From Porphyrobacter sp. CACIAM 03H1 (GTDB lineage: Bacteria; Pseudomonadota; Alphaproteobacteria; Sphingomonadales; Sphingomonadaceae), in the NCBI RefSeq assembly GCF_002215495.1, contig NZ_CP021378.1, positions 3,426,659 through 3,490,658 of the forward strand: 64,000 bases of DNA, in the 5' to 3' direction. The first letter of the stretch is position 1; the number at the start of each line of letters is the position of its first letter. The notes under the pieces are model-generated. The model saw only the letters and a program-made list of their open reading frames with translations. It made no database searches and was not told the origin of the DNA. The position numbers and the translations under genes were made by a program. Positions 56,041 to 64,000 of this stretch are shown piece by piece.

Positions 56041-57090
56041 ATGAACGGACTTGGCGAGGGTATCGGCACGGTGATCGAGGGCGGGCTGATGTCGCGCGCC
56101 GTGGAACCGGGCGCCGGCGAGGCGGCGGCGCACCCGGCAGGGCCCGTCACCTGCGCGAACTGCAAGACGGTGTTCTCCGGCCATTTCTGCCCCCAATGCG
56201 GGCAGAAGGCGCATCTCCACCGCAGCCTCGCCGCGATCGGGCACGACATCATGCACGGCGTCCTGCACCTCGACGGCAAGCTGTGGGAGACCCTGCCGCT
56301 GCTCGCCTTCAAGCCGGGCGAGCTGACCCGCCGCTACATAGCGGGCGAGCGGGCGAAGTTCGTCAGCCCGATGGCGATGTTCCTTTTCACCGTCTTCGCG
56401 ATGTTCGCGGTGTTCCAGATGGTGGGCATCTCCGCACCGACCGATCTGCCGGTCGAGGCCTTGACCTCGGACGAGGGCAACCCCTTCCGCGAAGAGCTGC
56501 GCGAACAGATCGCCGCGCTCGAGAAGGAGCGCACCTCGCTCCCCGCCGGCAACCCGCGCCGCGCCGAGATCGACGACGAACTGAAGGGTCTTAACCTCGT
56601 GCTCGACAAGGGCATGGCCCAGACGCCGACGGGCGGCCGGATGACCATCAACACCGGCAGCACGTGGCTCGACAAGGTGCTGATCGAGAAGTGGAAGAAG
56701 AACCCGGGGCTGATGCTCTACAAGCTCCAGACCAACGGCTACAAGTTCAGCTGGCTGCTGATCCCGCTGTCGATCCCCTTCCTGTGGCTGATGTTCGCCT
56801 GGCGGCGGCAGTTCAAGGCCTATGATCACGCGATCTTCGTGACCTATTCGCTGAGCTTCATGTCGCTGCTGTTCATCGTCATGTCGATCCTCAGCACGAT
56901 CCCCGACGGAGGGAGCTGGGCCGCGATGCTGTTCATGTTCGCCGCGCCGCTGCACCTCTACAAGCAGCTGCGATATGCCTATGGCCTGTCCCGCTTTTCG
57001 GCGCTGTGGCGCTTCTTCGTCCTGCTGTTCTGCACACAGATCGTGCTGGCGCTATTCCTGCTGATTCTCGGCGTGCTGGGCGCCTTCTGA
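56041..57090 (+). CDS. DUF3667-domain membrane protein
   Basis: A 349-residue protein. A zinc-ribbon pair CANC...CPQCGQK lies at about 37-55, followed by the DUF3667 core (LAAIGHDIMHGVLHLDGKLWETLPLLAFKPGELTRRYI, written here in parts: HDIMHGVLHLDG and KPGELTRRYIAG). Hydrophobic helices are near 110-130, 230-250, 265-290 and 325-345. A charged segment lies between the first and second helices. Function is unknown for the family. GAAGGGG is 8 bp before the ATG. The gene ends at a bidirectional terminator shared with ftsH. Confidence 0.87.
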   Translation: MNGLGEGIGTVIEGGLMSRAVEPGAGEAAAHPAGPVTCANCKTVFSGHFCPQCGQKAHLHRSLAAIGHDIMHGVLHLDGKLWETLPLLAFKPGELTRRYIAGERAKFVSPMAMFLFTVFAMFAVFQMVGISAPTDLPVEALTSDEGNPFREELREQIAALEKERTSLPAGNPRRAEIDDELKGLNLVLDKGMAQTPTGGRMTINTGSTWLDKVLIEKWKKNPGLMLYKLQTNGYKFSWLLIPLSIPFLWLMFAWRRQFKAYDHAIFVTYSLSFMSLLFIVMSILSTIPDGGSWAAMLFMFAAPLHLYKQLRYAYGLSRFSALWRFFVLLFCTQIVLALFLLILGVLGAF

Positions 57091-57101
57091 GCCGCAAAGG
57101 C

Positions 57102-57135
57102 AAAGGGGCGCCCGGATCGCTCCGGACGCCCCTTT
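57102..57135. terminator. Bidirectional terminator between the DUF3667 gene and ftsH
   Basis: AAAGGGGCG (57102-57110) pairs with CGCCCCTTT (57127-57135), with an inner CCGGA/TCCGG stem. The A and T ends make it usable from both strands, which suits the convergent genes on either side. Confidence 0.7.
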
Positions 57136-57157
57136 GGGTGATAGGCTGGAGGGGTGA

Positions 57158-59116
<1,959 letters not shown>

Positions 59117-59144
59117 AGCGGCAGATTCCTTTCGTCAGCTACGC

Positions 59145-59172
59145 AATGTAGGACGCAAGCGGTGAATGACAA
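59145..59172 (-). promoter_or_regulatory. Promoter of ftsH
   Basis: On the minus strand TTGTCA (complement of 59167-59172), a 16 bp spacer and TACATT (complement of 59145-59150) lie 29 bp before the ftsH start. Confidence 0.5.
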
Positions 59173-59224
59173 GATAATGCGCGCGGGCGCCAATGCTCGC
59201 ATCTTTCGAACAGGGTGATGCAGA

Positions 59225-59887
59225 TTATCGATCTGGCGCAGTGCCATACGCAGCGAGGAACACCTCGACTGCGCCCGCAATGCGCCCGTCGCGTTCGGCA
59301 GGAGTCGGGACGGCACCAAACCGGCGCTCGAGGTCGCCCATGCCCTTGACCATCGCGACGAATTGTTCGGCCGCCAGCATCGGATCGGCGATGGCGAGTT
59401 CGCCTTCTGCTGCGGCGTGAGCGAGCCAGGCGGCGAAGCCTTCCTTCATGCGCCAAGGCCCGGCTTGCAGAAAGGCGAGGCCGAGCGCCGGTTCGGCCTC
59501 CGTCTCGGCCGCGATGCGGCGTTCGAAACGGATCATCTCGGGCCGCGAGAGGAAGGCGAAGATCGCTTCCCCGATCGCGGTCAGGCGCTCGGCGATGGTC
59601 CCCTGCGGCATGGCTTCGATGGAGAAGTGCCCGCGCATCTTCTCGCATTCGCATTCGACCGCCGCGGCGAAGAGGGCACGCTTGTCGCCGAACTGGTTGT
59701 AGATCGTGACCTTGGAGACCCCGGCATCGGCAGCGACCTGCTCGATCGCGGTAGCGGCGAAGCCGTGATGAAAGAAGTGGTGCGCGGCTGCATTGACGAT
59801 CGCGGCGCGCTTGGCGGCATTGAGCGGCCTTCCGGCCTTTCGGACGACAGGTTTTTTTTCAGGACTGGCCGAATGCCCGATTGACAA
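59225..59887 (-). CDS. TetR-family transcriptional regulator
   Basis: A 220-residue repressor starting at TTG, with GGAG 11 bp upstream. The TetR DNA-binding domain is at about 20-65 (AAAHHFFHHGFAATAIEQVAADAGVSKVTIYNQFGDKRALF, seen here as VSKVTIYNQFGDK), followed by an all-helical ligand domain. It is divergent from an efflux operon, and the 94 bp between them holds a perfect 7 bp-arm palindrome, so it most likely represses both. The inducer is unknown. Confidence 0.92.
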   Translation of the reverse strand: MSIGHSASPEKKPVVRKAGRPLNAAKRAAIVNAAAHHFFHHGFAATAIEQVAADAGVSKVTIYNQFGDKRALFAAAVECECEKMRGHFSIEAMPQGTIAERLTAIGEAIFAFLSRPEMIRFERRIAAETEAEPALGLAFLQAGPWRMKEGFAAWLAHAAAEGELAIADPMLAAEQFVAMVKGMGDLERRFGAVPTPAERDGRIAGAVEVFLAAYGTAPDR

Positions 59888-59923
59888 AATGAACGGCTCC
59901 GTTCAGTTAAACGCGACCGTTCA
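59881..59923. promoter_or_regulatory. TetR operator and overlapping efflux-operon promoter
   Basis: TGAACGGCTCCGTTCA (59890-59905) is an inverted repeat with 7 bp arms and a 2 bp spacer. A second CCGTTCA half-site lies 18 bp on (59917-59923). A TTGACA at 59881-59886 and GTTAAA near 59906 could be the -35 and -10 of the efflux operon, so the palindrome sits between them, a typical repressor placement. Confidence 0.65.
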
Positions 59924-59981
59924 ATAATGCAGCGAGTCTCTCCCTCGCGCAACCCCGACTGAAGACAAAGGTTCCGCCCAC

Positions 59982-61118
59982 GTGCTCTGGATCGCAATCA
60001 GGATGCTCACCGGGGATGCCCAGAAGTTCTACGGGCTGTTGTTCGGCATCGGTTTTTCGACCCTGCTCATCACCCAGCAGATGACGATCTTCGTGAACCT
60101 CGTCGAACGCGGGGCGAGCGGGGTCTACAACGCGCCCGAGGCGCAGGTTTGGGTGATGGACCCGGTCAGCCGCACCACCGACGTCAGCTACGCCATGCCC
60201 TCGACCGCGCTCGATAAGGTGCGTTCGGTGCCGGGCGTGGAATGGGCGGTGCCGCACCTGCGCGCGGTTGCCAATGTCCGCACTGCCGAAGGCGACCTCG
60301 AGGGCGTTACGGTGATTGGGGTCGATGATGCGACGCTGATCGGTCTGCCCAAGCGTATGGCGGTGGGTGACAAGTCGGTGTTCTTCGCCCCCGATACGGT
60401 CGTGATCGACGATGTCGGCGTCGACCGCCTGTTCTCGAACGGGGCGAGCCCGCTGGGCGAGCGGCTCGAGCTGAACGACCAGCGCGCGATCATCCGCGGC
60501 ATCGCTGACGCGATCCCCTCCTTCACCAGCCAGGTCACGCTCTACACCCGCTATTCGAGCGCGCTCAATTTCGTCCCCGGCACCCGCAACCGCCTGTCCT
60601 TCGTGCTGGTCGGCATCCGCGCGGGCGAGACCCCCGAAGGCGTCGCGGCGCGGATCGAGCGGGAAACCGGCCTCAAGGCCGAGACCCGCGCCGAACTGGC
60701 CCGCGCCGGGGTCGACTTCATCATCGAGAACACCGGCATCCCGATCAATTTCGGGATCACCGTGTTCCTCGGCTTCGTCGTCGGGGTGGCGATCGTGGGC
60801 CTGACCTTCAGCCTGTTCCTGCGCGACAACATCAAGCAGTTCGGCGCGCTGAAGGCGATCGGCGTGACCAACAGCAAGATCATGCAGATGGTCGCGGCGC
60901 AGGCCGGGATGGTCGGCTCCATCGGCTACGGGCTCGGCGTGGTCGGCACGGTCGCCTTCATCAAGGGCTTCGGCTCCAACCCCTTCTTCAAGGGTTTCTA
61001 CATTCCCTGGCAGATCCCGCTGATCAGCCTTGTCGCGGTGGTGGTGATCCTTGCCATCACCGGCTTCGTGGCGATCCGCAGCGTGCTCAGGACCGAACCG
61101 GCGGCAGTGTTCCGGTGA
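59982..61118 (+). CDS. ABC transporter permease (FtsX/DevC-like)
   Basis: A 378-residue protein starting at GTG. One N-terminal helix (about 15-38), a large periplasmic domain (about 40-255) and three C-terminal helices (about 260-285, 300-330, 345-370) match the FtsX-like permeases of MacB/DevC type that drive extracytoplasmic machinery rather than a classic channel. It overlaps the ATPase gene by GTGA and is followed by an adaptor and an outer-membrane factor, so it is part of a tripartite pump. The exported compound is unknown. Confidence 0.9.
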   Translation: MLWIAIRMLTGDAQKFYGLLFGIGFSTLLITQQMTIFVNLVERGASGVYNAPEAQVWVMDPVSRTTDVSYAMPSTALDKVRSVPGVEWAVPHLRAVANVRTAEGDLEGVTVIGVDDATLIGLPKRMAVGDKSVFFAPDTVVIDDVGVDRLFSNGASPLGERLELNDQRAIIRGIADAIPSFTSQVTLYTRYSSALNFVPGTRNRLSFVLVGIRAGETPEGVAARIERETGLKAETRAELARAGVDFIIENTGIPINFGITVFLGFVVGVAIVGLTFSLFLRDNIKQFGALKAIGVTNSKIMQMVAAQAGMVGSIGYGLGVVGTVAFIKGFGSNPFFKGFYIPWQIPLISLVAVVVILAITGFVAIRSVLRTEPAAVFR

Positions 61119-61864
61119 GCGAGGCAGGCATCATGGACACGGCCCGAACTCCCGGCTGCGATGCCGAGGCGGCGATCTGCGCGCGCGGCATCACCCGCGA
61201 CTTCGAGGCCGGGCAGACCACCATCCGCGTGCTCCACGGCATCGACACCGACATCCGCCCGGGCGAGCTCACCTATGTCGTGGGCGAGAGCGGGTCGGGC
61301 AAGACGACGCTGATCTCGATCATGTGCGGGATCCTCTGGCCGACCGAGGGCGAGGTGAAGGTGTTCGGCACCGACATCTACAAGCTGACCGACACCGAGC
61401 TGGTCAATTTCCGCCTCAAGAACATCGGCTTCATCTTCCAGCAATACAACCTCATCCCCTCGATCGACGCCGCTGCCAACGCCGCCGTGCCGCTGATCGC
61501 GCAAGGGGTCCCGATCGACGAGGCGCGCGAGCGGGCCAAGGTGCTGCTCGAGAAGCTCAACATCGGCAACCAGGCCGACAAGCTTCCGCGCCAGCTTTCG
61601 GGCGGGCAGCAGCAGCGCGTCGCCATCGCCCGCGCGCTGGTGCACGAGCCGCGCCTCGTGGTGTGTGACGAGCCGACCGCGGCGCTCGACGCCTCATCGG
61701 GGCGGCGCGTGATGGACCTGCTGCGCGAGGTCGCCGTCTCGCCTGACCGTGCCTGCATCATCGTCACCCACGACAACCGCATCTTCGATCTCGCCGACCG
61801 CATCATCGTGCTGGAAGACGGGCGCATCACCCATGACGGGACCGAGATGCCCGATGACCACTGA
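61115..61864 (+). CDS. ABC transporter ATP-binding protein
   Basis: A 249-residue cytoplasmic ATPase. Walker A is GESGSGKTT, the Q-loop lies in FIFQQYNLIPS, the signature is LSGGQQQRVAIARALV, Walker B is LVVCDEPTAALD and the H-loop is IIVTHDNR. It resembles MacB/LolD/DevA-type ATPases. It starts at a GTG overlapping the permease stop and precedes the HlyD adaptor gene by 33 bp. Confidence 0.94.
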   Translation: MSEAGIMDTARTPGCDAEAAICARGITRDFEAGQTTIRVLHGIDTDIRPGELTYVVGESGSGKTTLISIMCGILWPTEGEVKVFGTDIYKLTDTELVNFRLKNIGFIFQQYNLIPSIDAAANAAVPLIAQGVPIDEARERAKVLLEKLNIGNQADKLPRQLSGGQQQRVAIARALVHEPRLVVCDEPTAALDASSGRRVMDLLREVAVSPDRACIIVTHDNRIFDLADRIIVLEDGRITHDGTEMPDDH

Positions 61865-61897
61865 CACCCCATCCCTCCCGAACCTGCCGAGGCCGCA

Positions 61898-62884
61898 ATG
61901 TTCCGCAACCTAAGCTTCGCCCGCCAGATCCTCCCGGCCCTCGCGCTGATCGGCCTCGCCGTCGCCGCATGGATCATCCTCGTCGGCCTGCCTGACCGCT
62001 CGACCGCCGAGCCGGCCGAACAGCCGCCCAAGGCGGTCGGCGACCTCGCCGGGAAACCGCGCGTGGCAGGCGCGGGGATCGTCGAGCCGGCGAGCGAGGT
62101 GATCGACATCGGCTCGGCCCTCTCGGGCCTCGTCACCGAGGTGCGGGTGCGCCCGGGCGACCGGGTCGCGAAGGGCGAGGTGCTGTTCACCGTCGATGCC
62201 CGCGCCGCCCGCGCGAGCCTCGACCAGGCCGAAGCCGCGATCCGCGAGGCGCGCGCCTCGATCGCCGAGGCGGGCGCCGCGCAAAGGACTGCGCGCCAGC
62301 AGCTCGATCTCTACCGCAACCTCGCCGATCCCGCCGCCGTCAGCCGCTCGGAAGTGATCCGCGCCGAAGGCGAGGAAGCCGCCGCGACCAGTCGCCTCGG
62401 CCTCGCCCGCGCGCGCCTCGCCAGCGCCGAGGCCGCCGCCGCCGCCGCGCGCACCGAGATCGAGCGCCTCACCGTGCGCGCGCCGATCGCAGGCGAGATC
62501 CTCGCGGTGAACATCCGCTCGGGCGAGTTCGTCTCCACCCAGGGCGGGGGCAACAGCGCCCCCTTCATCCAGATGGGCGAGACCAACCCGCTCCACGTGC
62601 GTGTCGACATCGACGAGAACGAGATCGCCCGCGTGGCGCTCGGCCAGCCCGCCGTCATCTCCCCGCGCGGCGCGGCCGAGATGCACGTCAAGGCCACCTT
62701 CGTGCGCGCCGAGCCGCAGGTGGTGCCCAAGCGTTCGCTCACCAACTCCGCCGCCGAACGCGTCGATGTGCGGGTGCTCCAGCTGATCTATGCCCTGCCG
62801 CCCTCGGACGCCTTCCGCGTCGGCCAGCAGATCGACGCCTTCATCCCCGCCAAGGCCGGCGCGGCCGCCAAGTCGGAGGGCTGA
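61898..62884 (+). CDS. HlyD/MacA-family periplasmic adaptor
   Basis: A 328-residue membrane-fusion protein. One N-terminal helix (about 10-30) anchors it. The lipoyl/barrel-sandwich part is split by a helical hairpin (RASLDQAEAAIREARASIAEAG ... SAEAAAAAARTEIERL, given in fragments), and the second lipoyl half is TVRAPIAGEILAVNIRSGEFV. A beta-barrel domain follows. It links the inner-membrane ABC pump to the outer-membrane factor encoded next. Confidence 0.92.
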   Translation: MFRNLSFARQILPALALIGLAVAAWIILVGLPDRSTAEPAEQPPKAVGDLAGKPRVAGAGIVEPASEVIDIGSALSGLVTEVRVRPGDRVAKGEVLFTVDARAARASLDQAEAAIREARASIAEAGAAQRTARQQLDLYRNLADPAAVSRSEVIRAEGEEAAATSRLGLARARLASAEAAAAAARTEIERLTVRAPIAGEILAVNIRSGEFVSTQGGGNSAPFIQMGETNPLHVRVDIDENEIARVALGQPAVISPRGAAEMHVKATFVRAEPQVVPKRSLTNSAAERVDVRVLQLIYALPPSDAFRVGQQIDAFIPAKAGAAAKSEG

Positions 62885-62888
62885 GCCC

Positions 62889-64000
62889 ATGCGCCGCGCC
62901 CCGCGCCTCGCCGCCGCGCTTCTGCCGCTGGCCCTTGCGGCCTGCGCGCTCCAGCCCGCGCCGGAGATCGCCACCCCGACCCCCGAGCTGCCGCCCGCCT
63001 TCTTCTTCCGCCCCGAAGCGGGGGCCGGGGCCGAGCTTGCCGCGCTACTGCCGCAGGACGACCCGGCGTGGCAGACGCTCTCGCAGGCGGCCATCGCCGA
63101 GGGCCCGAGCCTTGCCGAGGCGCTCGCCCGGATCGACACCGCCCGTGCCGGCGCGCGCCGCGCCGGGGCCGAACGCCTGCCCAACATCACCGCCGACACA
63201 AGCGTCACCCGCAACCGGATCAACCCGGCGCAGTTCGGCCAGGCCGGCCAGCAGGGCTTCATCCCGCGCGAGCAGACCTCCTACGGGGCGAACATCAACG
63301 CCACCTGGGACATCGACCTGTTCGGCCAGCTCAAGGCCGAGGAACGTGCTGCCCTCGCCCGGATCGACGCCGCCTCCGCGCAGGCGCAGGGCGTGCGCCT
63401 CGCCCTGCTCGCCGAGATCGCCGCGAGCATCACCGACTGGCGCACGCTCGACGCGCGCGCCGTGGCGATCAAGGCCGATGCCGCCGCCGCGCGCCAGCTT
63501 GCCGCCCTTGCGAAGACGCGCGAGGACGCCGGTATCGCCCCCGGCTTCGACCGCGTGCGCGCCGATGCGACCGCCAGCTCCTCGGCTGTGCGCCTCGCCG
63601 CGCTGGAGAGCGAGCGGGCACGGCTGGTCGGCCGACTGGTGACGCTCACCGCGCAGGATGCCGACACGGTGCGTGCCGCGCTGGCCGCCCCCGCCCCTGC
63701 GCTGGCCCTCGCTTCCGCACCCGCCGCCCTGCCCTCCGAACTACTCGCCAACCGGCCCGATGTCGCCGCGGCCGCCGCGAACCTCGCTGCCGCCGACGCC
63801 GACCTCGCCGCCGCCGCCCGTGCGCGCTTCCCGCGCATCACGCTGTCAGGGGTGATCGGGCTGCTGTCGTTCCGCCCGCAAGACTTCTTCGACGACTCAA
63901 TCGTCGGCACCCTCTCCGGCGGAATCGCAGGCCCGCTGCTCGACTTCGGGCGGGTGGGCGCCGGGATCGACGCGGCCGCAGGCGACAAGCGCGCCGCCTT
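62889..64000 (+). CDS. TolC/OprM-family outer-membrane efflux lipoprotein, 3' end cut off
   Basis: At least 370 residues, running off the window. A lipobox LAAC (residues about 16-19) marks it as a lipoprotein like NodT/OprM family members. The two-repeat helical and strand pattern is present: TWDIDLFGQLKAEERAAL in the first repeat and LLDFGRVGAGIDAAAG near the edge in the second, with LANRPDVAAA between them. It would form the outer-membrane duct of the ABC/HlyD pump upstream. It starts 4 bp after the adaptor stop. Confidence 0.92.
   Translation, partial: MRRAPRLAAALLPLALAACALQPAPEIATPTPELPPAFFFRPEAGAGAELAALLPQDDPAWQTLSQAAIAEGPSLAEALARIDTARAGARRAGAERLPNITADTSVTRNRINPAQFGQAGQQGFIPREQTSYGANINATWDIDLFGQLKAEERAALARIDAASAQAQGVRLALLAEIAASITDWRTLDARAVAIKADAAAARQLAALAKTREDAGIAPGFDRVRADATASSSAVRLAALESERARLVGRLVTLTAQDADTVRAALAAPAPALALASAPAALPSELLANRPDVAAAAANLAAADADLAAAARARFPRITLSGVIGLLSFRPQDFFDDSIVGTLSGGIAGPLLDFGRVGAGIDAAAGDKRAA

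Overview
This is a 64 kb GC-rich chromosomal window, densely coding on both strands with short gaps and many ATGA/GTGA start-stop overlaps. The core genes (rpmH-rnpA-yidD-yidC-engB, dnaB, rpoZ, ftsH, rpmJ, recQ, dapE, UPF0262, a CC_3452-type protein), the long TonB-dependent receptor and the TTGAC-N16/17-TA promoters point to an alphaproteobacterium. Sphingomonadales (Erythrobacteraceae-like) is my inference from gene content. I see no insertion sequence, prophage, CRISPR array, rRNA or tRNA.

Layout. 1-5.9 kb: two tandem sodium/dicarboxylate-type symporters downstream of dapE, then cupin, LysE exporter, GST and VOC genes. 6.0-15.8 kb: five consecutive + strand genes for secreted or outer-membrane proteins. 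They share DUF11-like modules, a very large predicted outer-membrane barrel protein and a CshA-fibril-like protein. This is the best candidate for an undescribed surface system. 15.7-26.5 kb: a secreted hydrolase, a DctB/DctD-like two-component system and, divergently, a tightly coupled dctA, secreted esterase, TonB receptor and M14 peptidase lipoprotein set. It looks like a sensor-controlled scavenging locus. Its response regulator lacks the sigma54-contact loop and has an altered Walker B.

26.5-32.6 kb: an 865-residue orphan membrane protein, then the ribosome/membrane-insertion block engB-yidC-yidD-rnpA-rpmH with an internal terminator. 32.6-36.6 kb: a ClpP-fold-like secreted protein, a GGDEF-EAL protein and a 650 bp nearly gene-free stretch; this part is visibly poorer in G+C than its surroundings. 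36.6-48.5 kb: TonB-like protein, recQ, HxlR regulator, CC_3452-type protein, HAD hydrolase, rpmJ, galE, lipoprotein plus M14 carboxypeptidase, cdd, a REP-like inverted repeat, a degenerate GH25-like protein, UPF0262, dnaB and an HPP-family membrane protein.

48.5-64 kb: cardiolipin-synthase-like protein, chrA, a secreted unknown, an amidohydrolase lipoprotein divergent from a Crp/Fnr regulator, rpoZ, a ParA-like ATPase, a DUF3667 membrane protein convergent with ftsH, and a TetR regulator. The TetR gene is divergent from a complete ABC-permease / ATPase / HlyD / outer-membrane-factor efflux operon with a clear palindromic operator. The first and last genes are cut by the window edges.
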